Assembly: GCF_003721595.1 (NCBI RefSeq) | Contig: NZ_RJJR01000015.1 | Span: 1 to 64,000, forward strand | Length of the DNA: 64,000 bases | Reading direction: 5' to 3' | Source of the DNA: Hanamia caeni | GTDB lineage: Bacteria > Bacteroidota > Bacteroidia > Chitinophagales > Chitinophagaceae | Part shown: positions 1 through 7,502 of the stretch, in pieces | How positions within the stretch are numbered: position 1 is the first letter of the stretch | Layout of the letters: every line of letters begins with the position of its first letter | The notes under the pieces: generated by a model | Seen by the model: only the letters and a program-made list of their open reading frames with translations | Databases searched by the model: none | Told to the model about the DNA's origin: nothing | Program-made: the position numbers and the translations under genes

Positions 1-202
1 GCCATGAAGCGACGAGAATGGTTTACAGGCTTGTGGAATTGTAATAAAACTTTCGAAATAAGCACGAATTAGAATCCTAATGACTTATTTGGGTTAAAAC
101 CACTTTTAAATCTTTCTCTTTCAAAAGAAATTTAAAAGAAGAATCTACTATATTAACTCCCCGACTTAAGGTACATAGGAAGCTGCTGTTGCCTGCTGTT
201 GG
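1..202. repeat. Cassette trailer repeat, copy 1
   Basis: No gene is seen here. About 66-187 aligns in the same orientation with 6505-6605; both share the block AATCTTTCTCTTTCAAAAGA (near 110-130 and 6530-6550), a GGTACA block and spacing to a GTTG(C/G)CTG site. In both cases the repeat lies just downstream of the stop of a minus-strand accessory gene, so it behaves like a common 3' flank of an insertion locus. The first 60 bases show nothing recognisable. Confidence 0.6.
188..197. repeat. Left inverted repeat of DUF4238 islet
   Basis: GTTGCCTGCT lies 5 bases beyond the stop codon (203-205) of the minus-strand gene. Its exact reverse complement AGCAGGCAAC is at 1329-1338, 13 bases upstream of the start codon. 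The pair encloses almost nothing but the ORF. Confidence 0.7.
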
Positions 203-1315
203 TCAGACTGTCAAAAATCCTTTTCTTACAAGTTCTATTACAATCTTATTAAGTTCATGGTCACCTTTAAAGCATTCAAGTTTTCTAAATTCCTTTACCT
301 TTTGTGCTGCTGCGTGGCTAAAAAAGCCATTAACTTGAATAATTGCTAATAAGTGAGCCATTAGCTTTGTTTTTTGTTCCATGTGCTTAACAGCCTTCAA
401 ATTCTCTTCGGTAAATTCATTATACTTCTTCTGGTCCCCAAAATGTTTTTCAACCGTTCCTGGAAAACCTAACAACCAATTCTCCGCCATTCTTTCAGTT
501 TGTAGATTTGAAGTAAGCGCAAAATATTTATCTCTGATTCCTCGATTAATTCTATTTATCTGGGATTTTTCAGTATTTGGGAAAACAAATAAAAAGTGCC
601 GTCGGTCAAGTGGCACTTGAATTATGTTCGTTGGGTCAAACAAATGAAATTTGTTTTGGACGGCACTATGAATATTTACAGGATTGTCGCCAGTTACCAA
701 ATCAATATCACCTTCAACTTCAAAAACACTCATTGCACATTGATATTTGTATGTTACAAACTGATGCCAAACGTCAAAATGAGTTGATAAAAAGATTTGT
801 CGATTTTCTTCTCGAAGCTTTTTCTTTATTCCATCGATTTCACCTCTTTTAAATTTCAAAGGCTTACCATCAAAATCGATTTCAATATCTTCCTTTTCTT
901 TATCTGTTAGTTCTAAGGCTCGGTCAATAACGCGGTCGATTAAATTATTGTGTGCATTTAAGAATTTGGGAGTTCGGAAGTATAAACTTAAAAGCGTGTT
1001 TAATACTTTATGTTTTTGATTGTTACTTATGGAAGTTTTATTCTTATCGACAAGCAAGTTATAGACCTCAGGATATACTCCATCCACATGTTCAGCGTAA
1101 TAATTCTCCAGAAAAAAGGGGTTCCCTTTGCCGGTTTTTGGCAATGTATAAAGTCCACTTTTTACACAAATATCCTTAGTGCTTAAATAAAGTTTCTTCT
1201 TAGAATTTAGGTCAACTGCATCAACAAATCTTTTGTCTTTTTTGCTTTCGGCAAATTTGTTAAGATACGACCTTGGTATAAAGTGCTGATGATTTGGCTT
1301 ATTAGTTTTTTGCAT
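203..1315 (-). CDS. DUF4238 domain protein
   Basis: About 370 aa if started at the ATG giving MQKTNKPNHQHFIPRSYLNK; I prefer this to an upstream start that would run through the flanking inverted repeat. The N-terminal motif HFIPRSYLNKF and the later TGDNP and VPLDRRHFLFVFP segments are typical of the DUF4238 family, as I know it. The family's biochemical function is unknown; members are scattered in accessory and defence-rich regions. No signal peptide or membrane segment is seen, so it is probably cytoplasmic. The gene is bracketed by a perfect 10-bp inverted repeat (188-197 and 1329-1338), leaving no room for its own promoter inside the islet. Expression would have to come from outside sequence. 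Confidence 0.8.
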   Translation of the reverse strand: MQKTNKPNHQHFIPRSYLNKFAESKKDKRFVDAVDLNSKKKLYLSTKDICVKSGLYTLPKTGKGNPFFLENYYAEHVDGVYPEVYNLLVDKNKTSISNNQKHKVLNTLLSLYFRTPKFLNAHNNLIDRVIDRALELTDKEKEDIEIDFDGKPLKFKRGEIDGIKKKLREENRQIFLSTHFDVWHQFVTYKYQCAMSVFEVEGDIDLVTGDNPVNIHSAVQNKFHLFDPTNIIQVPLDRRHFLFVFPNTEKSQINRINRGIRDKYFALTSNLQTERMAENWLLGFPGTVEKHFGDQKKYNEFTEENLKAVKHMEQKTKLMAHLLAIIQVNGFFSHAAAQKVKEFRKLECFKGDHELNKIVIELVRKGFLTV

Positions 1316-1328
1316 GGTCGATGAAAAT

Positions 1329-1338
1329 AGCAGGCAAC
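1329..1338. repeat. Right inverted repeat of DUF4238 islet
   Basis: AGCAGGCAAC, exact inverse of 188-197. The same 10-mer occurs at 4944-4953 upstream of the TIR-like gene, and the bases on its gene side are also alike in the two places (GTTGCCTGCTAT followed by a T-rich stretch in gene orientation). Confidence 0.7.
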
Positions 1339-1436
1339 GGCCACGCATTTATGCAATCCTGGAATTAGAATTCCTATCTGCCGGAACCGTAACCAAATTT
1401 ATAATAAAAAGTTGATTGTTATTTCTGTTGCTACAT

Positions 1437-1519
1437 AAAGATTCTTCGGCCCGCAACTGCTGCTGAAAGATGCGCCAATGCTCAATTTTAGCACTTCTGC
1501 CAGACTTGGCATAAATTCG
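1437..1519. repeat. Dispersed ~80-bp repeat, copy 1
   Basis: The stretch from GATTCTTC through GCTGAAA.ATGC.CCAATGCTCA to the TTAGCA and ATAAAT blocks recurs in the same orientation at 9893-9968 at roughly 80% identity by eye. It abuts the IS1182-like fragment on its right. No coding sense is evident. Confidence 0.6.
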
Positions 1520-1527
1520 AATGTGCC

Positions 1528-1716
1528 TGTTGCACAACTCACATTCTCTAAATAAAGATAGTTGCAAAAGGGCATTGCAGAAACGTATCTTAACGTATGC
1601 AAGGAAAAAAACTTTACACCGAACAACTCTTCAATCTTTCCATCTTTACCAGCACGTACCGGAAAATAATTTTTACCGAAGATTCAAAGAGTTGCTTAAG
1701 CTTCAGCGGCTGTAGT
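1528..1716 (+). pseudogene. IS1182-type transposase 5' fragment, frameshifted
   Basis: The fragment begins TGTTGCACAACTC, which resembles an insertion-sequence end. An ATG at 1597 starts MQGKKLYTEQLF, the usual beginning of Bacteroidota IS1182-family transposases. A shift of frame then continues as HVPENNFYRRFKELLKLQ, which matches the next part of the same protein (usual form VPxxNFYRRLKE.L.L). Only about 40 of some 500 codons remain. A second, shorter copy of the same end is at 37886-37992. The element can no longer transpose; family assignment rests on remembered sequence. Confidence 0.65.
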
Positions 1717-1746
1717 TTTGTCCTTCAGAGTTTGCAGTCATTTTGT

Positions 1747-2412
1747 TTATGCCAATGCCTTGTTCAACTCGTCAAATTCCTTTTCTGTCAACACTGGCTT
1801 AATCACTTGCATTCCCTCATTGAAGAAGGGTTCGGGAGCCATTTTCTTAAAACCTGTAAAAAGCCCAACTCTTTCTTTATGGCTTTGAGCAGGGATTACA
1901 AACCTGAACCAAATCAGTAAAGTTTGTGGTGGATTTTTTGCCATAATTTTTCCTCTGTGCGATGCCAATTCTTCATCCGTAAAATATTTCCAAAGCATCG
2001 GTTGGGTTACCCGTTCTTCTTCAGCTGTGTGTTCCAGATAGGTTCCGTGAAACTCACTAAACGCTAAATAAAATTCCTCTCCGTCTTCGGTTACATCTTG
2101 TCCTGCTTTTGAATTGCTGTAAAGTTTTGCAAGCAACTTTTCAAGTTTTTCCTGGGCAAGATGAATTTGTTCGTGGTCTTCAATGTCGTGTTGCGAACAA
2201 CCTGCGCAACGCTGTTCCAATTCTGCAAGCGTTATTTCATTCTCGTCAGTTGCATGAATGGTGAGGATTTTAAAAACATCTTCACCCAACTTGTAAAGTT
2301 GTTCTACTTCGTTTTGGCTGGAGTAGTCGGTTTTACTTGCAAGAAATTGCACTTGTGATAAAGCGTTCCTTAAACCTTTGTGGGGAACATCGTAAGATTT
2401 CAATCTTTTCAT
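1747..2412 (-). CDS. Hemerythrin-like domain protein
   Basis: 221 aa, all alpha-helical in character. The spaced His and acidic residues typical of di-iron hemerythrin (HHE) proteins are visible: an early ILTIHATDENE helix, DHEQIHLAQEKL in the middle and FHGTYLEHTAEEE about residue 125. Such proteins bind O2 or NO or take part in iron and redox sensing; the specific role here is not known. No signal peptide, so cytoplasmic. It lies 88 bp downstream of a co-oriented AraC-type regulator gene, which suggests regulation by or co-transcription with that gene. Confidence 0.85.
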   Translation of the reverse strand: MKRLKSYDVPHKGLRNALSQVQFLASKTDYSSQNEVEQLYKLGEDVFKILTIHATDENEITLAELEQRCAGCSQHDIEDHEQIHLAQEKLEKLLAKLYSNSKAGQDVTEDGEEFYLAFSEFHGTYLEHTAEEERVTQPMLWKYFTDEELASHRGKIMAKNPPQTLLIWFRFVIPAQSHKERVGLFTGFKKMAPEPFFNEGMQVIKPVLTEKEFDELNKALA

Positions 2413-2500
2413 TTGTTGATTTTTTTAATTGTAACGATTTTTGAATTACGATGCAAAAGTGTGGCTTCCGCAAAACCTGTAATTGTAAAAAACCGTTTTT

Positions 2501-3268
2501 CTATTTTTTGTCTGAAAAGAATTTTTCGGGTGTGTCGCCTGTGAAGGCTTTGAACTCTTTGATAAAATGTGCCTGGTCATAAAATCCATTTTCGTATCCT
2601 AACTCTGTCAGAGAGTTTACAGTGTCGTATTGTTGAATGATATTTTTGAGGCGAACAATAGAAGCAAATTTTTTTGGTGATGCGCCAACTACTTGTCGAA
2701 ATCTTTTTTCTAAAGGACTTTGACTAATGAATAATTGCTCTGTCAATTCTTTTATCCGGATGTTGCCTTTCCTTCTATGAATGAGTGCAAGTGCCGCCAA
2801 TACTAACTTGTCGGGTTTGGTGTTAGTCATTCTGCTAATTAAAAAATGTTCGACTGATGCAATGCGTTGTGTGTCTGTCCTGGCTTCTGCTAATTGCTCT
2901 TCTAAGCAAAGAAGTTCGGAACGAAGCATAAAGTTGTCAAGCGAAACGCTCTCTCTGAAAAGTTCGTGCAATGGTTGTCTGAAAAACTGTGTCGCACCTG
3001 CCTCTTTGAAAAAAATTAAAACTGTCCCGATGTCGGGAGAGTTTTTGAAAGTTATGCTGTGGTCAGCCAAACCCGATACTCCCGAAATTGAAAGAGGAGT
3101 CTCTGTTTCGTTTTGAAGTCGGGATAATTTGCCTTTGTATTGAAAGCCGATAACCAAACCTGTGCCGGGCAAAACTTTATAAGTATTTTCTTTTGTTGTT
3201 TCCTGAACAGCAAATGACTTCACAAAAGGTTTAAGAATGTCGCAAGGTATGTAAGTGTCAAACTTCAT
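2501..3268 (-). CDS. AraC-family transcriptional regulator
   Basis: 255 aa. The C-terminal third carries the two helix-turn-helix motifs of AraC/XylS proteins, ending GYENGFYDQAHFIKEFKAFTG.TPEKFF. The N-terminal half is of the DUF6597 type (IPCDILKPFVKSFAVQE, then a GVSG segment), common in Bacteroidota AraC regulators. It is a cytoplasmic DNA-binding protein of unknown ligand. The gene directly precedes the hemerythrin gene on the same strand, so that gene is a reasonable target. Its upstream side is now occupied by a RAYT element starting about 28 bp before the start codon, which may have separated it from its original promoter. Confidence 0.85.
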   Translation of the reverse strand: MKFDTYIPCDILKPFVKSFAVQETTKENTYKVLPGTGLVIGFQYKGKLSRLQNETETPLSISGVSGLADHSITFKNSPDIGTVLIFFKEAGATQFFRQPLHELFRESVSLDNFMLRSELLCLEEQLAEARTDTQRIASVEHFLISRMTNTKPDKLVLAALALIHRRKGNIRIKELTEQLFISQSPLEKRFRQVVGASPKKFASIVRLKNIIQQYDTVNSLTELGYENGFYDQAHFIKEFKAFTGDTPEKFFSDKK

Positions 3269-3295
3269 TCAGTTGTCTGTTCGTTTTGTACAGTT

Positions 3296-3970
3296 TATCC
3301 CAGGCCGTGTACTCCGAGCCTTCTGTGTGGATGCAGGACACGGACGTTCAGGTGATCAATCTATAATCGGGTAGTCACTTTGTATTCCCGACATGTAATA
3401 TTTGGCTGAGCTATATTTATAGTCAACCGGATTCTCAACCAATTTCCATATTCCACTACATGGATTATTGTGAATGTAATCCAGTTTTTCCAAAAATAAA
3501 TGCGCTGATGTTATTGGTTTGCAGTCGAAAGATCGTTCAAATACCTGGTGCTTCTTTCCCCTGTCTTTATCCGAACTTATCACTGCTGCCGCCAGTTTCT
3601 CAATAATTTCATTTTTTCTTTCTTCCTGTAATCTTTTTACAAGCTCATATGCGATAAATCTTTTCCCATACTTTTTTCCGATGAGGAAAATTCCATAAGA
3701 ACATGCAAATGATTCGGCATAATCACGTATCCTTTTACAAAATGATTTTTAGACTTTAAATAATCGAACCACTTATATATAGTATCGTATCCATTAGTAA
3801 TTTCAAATAATGGAAGCCATTGGCAACAAGTAAATGTTATAAAATAAAGTCCTTCAGTTTGTTCTACCACGGTTCTTACAGCCATGCTCTAAACTAACAA
3901 TTTTATTCTACATTCATCGTCCGTGTCCTGCCTTGCAACAGGGCTTGGAGTAGAGACACGGCCTGGGATA
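3296..3970 (-). mobile_element. RAYT element copy 1
   Basis: A 675-bp element bounded by a perfect 15-bp inverted repeat: TATCCCAGGCCGTGT at 3296-3310 and ACACGGCCTGGGATA at 3956-3970. Inside each end is a further imperfect hairpin (GCAGGACACGGACG and CGTCCGTGTCCTGC). The interior is a Y1 transposase of the REP-associated type. Copies 2 (5426-6115) and 3 (7961-8428) have the same ends. Confidence 0.8.
3356..3885 (-). pseudogene. RAYT (Y1/IS200-like) transposase, frameshifted
   Basis: The N-terminal part reads from MAVRTVVEQTEG through FITFTC and YVIMPNHLHVLMEF, with the HUH-type motif HLH. Compared with copy 2 a 19-base stretch is missing near 3673, which shifts the frame. The C-terminal part resumes as SSDKDRGKKHQVFERSFD... 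ending VDYKYSSAKYYMSG.... Rejoined, the product would be about 180 aa, the usual length for REP-associated tyrosine transposases, which nick single-stranded DNA at REP hairpins. This copy is inactive. Confidence 0.8.
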
Positions 3971-3981
3971 GAGCCAAGTCT

Positions 3982-3991
3982 GTTGCTTGCT
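3982..3991. repeat. Left inverted repeat of TIR islet
   Basis: GTTGCTTGCT, 3 bases beyond the stop codon (3995-3997) of the TIR-like gene. It is the inverse of AGCAGGCAAC at 4944-4953 with one mismatch. Confidence 0.6.
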
Positions 3992-3994
3992 GTA

Positions 3995-4912
3995 TTACAA
4001 CATTGCAGCATCTATAAATTTTCTTAGTTTTTCCTCAAGGGGTTCTATGTCACTTCTGTCTTTCAATGTTGCATAAATAATTCCTCCGAGGTCAGCAGGC
4101 ATTTTTGCTCCTTCTTCTCTAATGATTAAAACCTTTTCTCTTCCTTTGGCATGTGCAAAAAAGCCTGCTTCAAAAACTACATTATCTCTGGGAGCAGCCA
4201 AACCTATTTCGTTATCTAATTTGTCGTCCCTTGTAAAAAGAAATATTGCGCCACTTGTCTGCTTACTTGCATCTTCAATTTCCTCTATAATGGTTTTTCG
4301 CTCACTAAAATCTGTTTGCCAATCAAGAATAGTCGCTCCAATAACTTTTTCAATAAAAAGTTTGATAGTACGAGCAGTACCTTTTGAAGTACTACAATAA
4401 CCTAAAAAAATATCTTTACGATTATGGATTTCTTTTAAAAATAAATCTAAGTCAGTTTTAAATTTTTCAGATGAAAGCCATTCTACAGAAGTGGCATCAT
4501 CTGGAAAGGTCGTCATAATATGTGCGCCATTATAACTAAAAACACCTCGACCATATAATCCTTTTTCTTTCAACAAAAACGTTGGCAAATTAAGAAAAAT
4601 AGATAATGCTCCTTCAAAGTGAGCATATTCAGTTGGAAGTTTTAAAACTCCCTCAGGGGTCGAGTGTGAATGTCGAGGCAAACCAATTATAATTGCTCCA
4701 ACACAGCGCCTGATGACATTGATACATTCTTCAAATGTCCAGCTTTTTCTGATTGTTTTACTTCGAGGATTTGGTTGTGTATTGTAAAAAATCTCGGCAA
4801 TAAATCCGAGTTCTTCAATCTTCTTTATCAATGTCCACTTAAATTCTCTTTGATTGTCATTAAGAATTTTATCATTAGGAACGCTTATAAAAATTCTTCG
4901 AACTATTTCCAT
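3995..4912 (-). CDS. Double TIR-like nucleotide-binding protein
   Basis: 305 aa. The C-terminal half matches the predicted nucleotide-binding TIR-like family (PF10137, the domain of CBASS/Pycsar-type effectors): AIFLFTRDD, then RDNVVFEAGFFAHAKGRE with the conserved Glu, then a late MPADLGG motif. The N-terminal half has a similar plan (IFISVPND, CVGAIIIGLPRH, TEYAHFEGALS with a central Glu) and may be a second, diverged TIR or deoxyribosyltransferase-like domain. TIR domains of this type usually cleave NAD+ on activation, and many act in anti-phage defence. No cyclase gene is next to it. It is soluble and enclosed by an inverted repeat like the DUF4238 gene. An anti-phage role is inference. 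Confidence 0.75.
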   Translation of the reverse strand: MEIVRRIFISVPNDKILNDNQREFKWTLIKKIEELGFIAEIFYNTQPNPRSKTIRKSWTFEECINVIRRCVGAIIIGLPRHSHSTPEGVLKLPTEYAHFEGALSIFLNLPTFLLKEKGLYGRGVFSYNGAHIMTTFPDDATSVEWLSSEKFKTDLDLFLKEIHNRKDIFLGYCSTSKGTARTIKLFIEKVIGATILDWQTDFSERKTIIEEIEDASKQTSGAIFLFTRDDKLDNEIGLAAPRDNVVFEAGFFAHAKGREKVLIIREEGAKMPADLGGIIYATLKDRSDIEPLEEKLRKFIDAAML

Positions 4913-4943
4913 AATGTCAGTTTATACTTCGGGTCTAAAAGAT

Positions 4944-4953
4944 AGCAGGCAAC
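4944..4953. repeat. Right inverted repeat of TIR islet
   Basis: AGCAGGCAAC, identical to 1329-1338, about 30 bases upstream of the TIR-like start codon. The stretch 4954-5357 beyond it holds no gene I recognise. Confidence 0.6.
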
Positions 4954-5357
4954 TCATAAATTGATGAAATACCACCCATTGAAACGAAAAGATATCATTG
5001 ATTGTAAGAGTTTTAGTGTTATATTTTTTCAATTGTAATCAGAGAAATCTAACCTTCCAAAAGAGTGCTCCATTAAAACAACAGTCAATTCCATCCATCC
5101 CGTTCCTCACTGGTTTCACAAAGATATACCCCAGGCAGCCTGAGCTTTCCATGAACTTTATAGTGGTTTTCCATGAAATAATTTCCGCGAAATAATAAGT
5201 GGTATGTGGGCCGGGCCGGCAATATTTTTTTAATGGGTTGCAAACTCAGCATAACAGGTTTTGCAAGTTGCCGATTTACAATTTCCAGTCTTCCTTAACA
5301 GTTCGTGTTGTGTTCGTGCCAGCCTCAAGGTACCCAGCCTTTATAAAATATATGCAT

Positions 5358-5428
5358 TATAATGGTCACTTTGCAGGTATACTATGGCCAATATACATAC
5401 GTACTATGGTAAACATACATACTATTCC
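5358..5428. repeat. 22-bp tandem repeat remnant with leader
   Basis: A leader (TATAATGGTCA.TTT.CAG.TATACTATG) is followed by one full unit at 5388-5409 and one partial unit of the 22-bp repeat (consensus near TCAACATACATACGTACTATGG). The same leader and eight units stand at 10704-10906. The second unit is cut by the left end of RAYT copy 2, so the array predates that insertion. Confidence 0.7.
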
Positions 5429-6115
5429 AGACCGTGTCTCTACTCCGAGCCTTCTGTGTGGATGCAGGACACGGACGTTCAGGTGATCAATCTATAATCG
5501 GGTAGTCACTTTGTATTCCCGACATGTAATATTTGGCTGAGCTATATTTATAGTCAACCGGATTCTCAACCAACTTCCATACTCCACTACATGGATTATT
5601 GTGAATGTAATCCAGTTTTTCCAAAAAGAAATGCGCTGATGTTATTGGTTTGCAGTCGAAAGATCGTTCAAATACCTGGTGCTTCTTTCCCCTGTCTTTA
5701 TCCGAACTTATCACTACTGCCGCCAGTTTCTCAAGAATTTTATTTTTTCTTTCTTCCTGTAATCTTTTTACAAGCTCATATGCGATAAATCTTTTCCCAT
5801 TACTCACTATTGTATTGATACTTTTTTCCGATGAGGAAAATTCCATAAGAACATGCAAATGATTCGGCATAATCACGTATCCTTTTACAAAATGATTTTT
5901 AGACTTTAAATAATCGAACCACTTATATATAGTATCGTATCCATTAGTAATTTCAAATAATGGAAGCCATTGGCAACAAGTAAATGTATAAAATAAAGTC
6001 CTTCAGTTTGTTCTACCGGGGTTCTTATAGCCATGCACTAAGCTAGCGATTTTATCCTGCATTCATCGTCCGTGTCCTGCCTTGCTACAGGGCTTGGAGT
6101 AGACACGGCCTGGGA
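5426..6115 (-). mobile_element. RAYT element copy 2
   Basis: Ends are TTCCAGACCGTGTC on the left and GACACGGCCTGGGA on the right, the same terminal hairpins as copy 1 with small changes. It has inserted into a 22-bp tandem repeat. The interior is a transposase gene with the least damaged C-terminal part of the three copies. Confidence 0.75.
5487..6034 (-). pseudogene. RAYT transposase copy 2, N-terminal frameshift
   Basis: An open frame of 129 codons runs from MIMPNHLHVLMEF through NTIVSNGKRFIAYELVKRLQ to the stop at 5487 and keeps the stretch that copy 1 has lost. Relative to copy 1, one T is missing near 5987 (AAATGTATAAA against AAATGTTATAAA), which breaks the N-terminal frame ahead of the HLH motif. 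The 129-aa product could be made from an internal Met but would lack the first beta-strand of the Y1 fold. Probably inactive. Confidence 0.75.
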
Positions 6116-6605
6116 GGAACATTCGTTGTATAAATATACCTCGCCAAGGCTGTAGCAGGGTTCATTTAAAAAAGATTTAGAAACAAAATTATTCACCAAC
6201 ATACCGTCAAAAAAAAACCGCGGGCATGACTACTAAACAAAAGTTGTTATCGCACAAATAATCAAAAAGCGAAGTGTTTTCTTCTGCCAAGTCTGTAGCA
6301 GCCTGTATTTACGCCACTTTTCCCGAATAGCATCGGGATTACTAAGCGTAAAAACTCAACAAAAAATAACGAAGAACTGTAGCGATTTTTGCCACTCCAG
6401 ATAAAAACCGGGACTAAGCAAAAAATTAACTGACTACTCAATGGATGCTGAAGTATGTTGACTTAAAAAATTTATTAAATTTGGGATAACGAAAAAAATC
6501 TTGCGAAGGGGAAAGGTTGAAAAACCATTCAATCTTTCTCTTTCAAAAGAAAATTATAACTACGATATTATTCTTCCTCGGCGCTCTTTAGGTACAATGG
6601 ATGCG
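6116..6605. repeat. Intergenic, cassette trailer repeat copy 2 at 6505-6605
   Basis: No gene is seen. The right part aligns with 66-187 (shared AATCTTTCTCTTTCAAAAGA and GGTACA blocks). In gene orientation it follows the lipoprotein islet, as copy 1 follows the DUF4238 islet. The part 6116-6500 shows nothing recognisable. Confidence 0.55.
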
Positions 6606-6618
6606 AATGTTGGCTGTA
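6606..6618. repeat. Left inverted repeat of lipoprotein islet
   Basis: AATGTTGGCTGTA, 5 bases beyond the stop of the lipoprotein gene. Its exact inverse TACAGCCAACATT is at 7198-7210: a perfect 13-bp inverted repeat around one gene. Confidence 0.75.
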
Positions 6619-6623
6619 GGCAG

Positions 6624-7181
6624 TTAGAACGATACATCAAATATTCCGTCAGTAATAATAATCGTCTGTGAACCTTGCGTATTTTTTAATGTCGCTTGAA
6701 AATTTCCGGAGAGAATTCTTTTATTGAAATCATAGTAGGTCACGGTTAATGTTCCATTCAGCGTGGAATCAGAATCATAATTTACTAAATCTGGTTTATA
6801 CAACAATGATATGACATTTTTAGCAGTGTCATAAAAGCTACCAAGCTTATAAGTCGTGTTTGTTGCTATTAGTGCTCTGTTAAATGTAATAAATACTGAA
6901 CGTCCATAGGTGTATCCCTTTTTGTCACAATCATTTATTGCAGTAATGCCTCCGTCAAAATGAGTTTCATCAGAAAGATAACTGGATGTTTGAAGCCTCG
7001 AAAGAGGTGATATTCCTCCTGTTGTTTTGCAAGGTATGAATTGAACTTTGTCTGCATACAATCCAAAAGTATTTGCTCCAGTTGTGGTTGCGTCTGGAAA
7101 GCCATTTTGTTTATCTTTTTTACAAGAGCAAAATAAAATTGCAATCACAAAGATTGTTAATAAAAATGTTTGAAATTTCAT
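6624..7181 (-). CDS. Lipoprotein, DUF6252-like
   Basis: 185 aa. A signal peptide of about 19 residues ends in the lipobox ILFCSC followed by KKDK, so the mature protein starts at Cys19 or 20 and is lipid-anchored. The remainder is beta-rich; TGANTFGLYADKVQFIP and the closing G.FDVSF resemble the DUF6252 family of Bacteroidota surface lipoproteins, whose function is unknown. The gene is framed by the perfect 13-bp inverted repeat 6606-6618/7198-7210, with 5 bases on the stop side and 16 on the start side. The ribosome binding site must overlap or adjoin the repeat. Confidence 0.8.
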   Translation of the reverse strand: MKFQTFLLTIFVIAILFCSCKKDKQNGFPDATTTGANTFGLYADKVQFIPCKTTGGISPLSRLQTSSYLSDETHFDGGITAINDCDKKGYTYGRSVFITFNRALIATNTTYKLGSFYDTAKNVISLLYKPDLVNYDSDSTLNGTLTVTYYDFNKRILSGNFQATLKNTQGSQTIIITDGIFDVSF

Positions 7182-7196
7182 GAGGTTAAATTTTGC

Positions 7197-7435
7197 TTAC
7201 AGCCAACATTTGTATTTCTGCATTATACGAAACTACAGTCTTTTTTAATCCTTTGATAATCATTACCTGTTGTTTCGCTTTTTGTATTGTTGAGTTTCGC
7301 AAATACAAATTTTTATATTATTGTTTTTAAATTAATTGCATTTATAATTTTGGTCAAATTCCATCCTCACAGTTAGTTTCTTCATGAAGGAGAAACTCAT
7401 AAAGCGTTTCAAGGTAAATATTTTTTAATATCTAA
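7197..7435 (-). repeat. ~240-bp leader repeat, copy 1
   Basis: Read on the minus strand, this region upstream of the lipoprotein gene aligns along most of its length with 36922-37145 on the plus strand. Shared blocks in order are TTTACCTTGAA(A/G)CGCTTT, GAGTTTCTCC, AAGAAACTAACTGTG, CAA(T/C)(G/A)ATACAAAAAGCG and the terminal (G)TT(G/A)(G)CTG site. The next thing after it in both places is an accessory gene starting within about 60 bp, so it is a shared 5' flank. Confidence 0.7.
7198..7210. repeat. Right inverted repeat of lipoprotein islet
   Basis: TACAGCCAACATT, exact inverse of 6606-6618. It forms the inner end of the ~240-bp leader repeat. Confidence 0.75.
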
Positions 7436-7502
7436 AAAAGGAATTTTTGAAGGGATACGGTAAAGGTTACACTAGCTGCATTTTCAGAAACACGATAAAC
7501 AG

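Noticed and set aside
188..1338. Canonical integron attC sites around the DUF4238 gene
   Set aside because: The site lacks RYYYAAC/GTTRRRY core boxes and no IntI-type integrase is in the window; kept only as a cassette-like finding.
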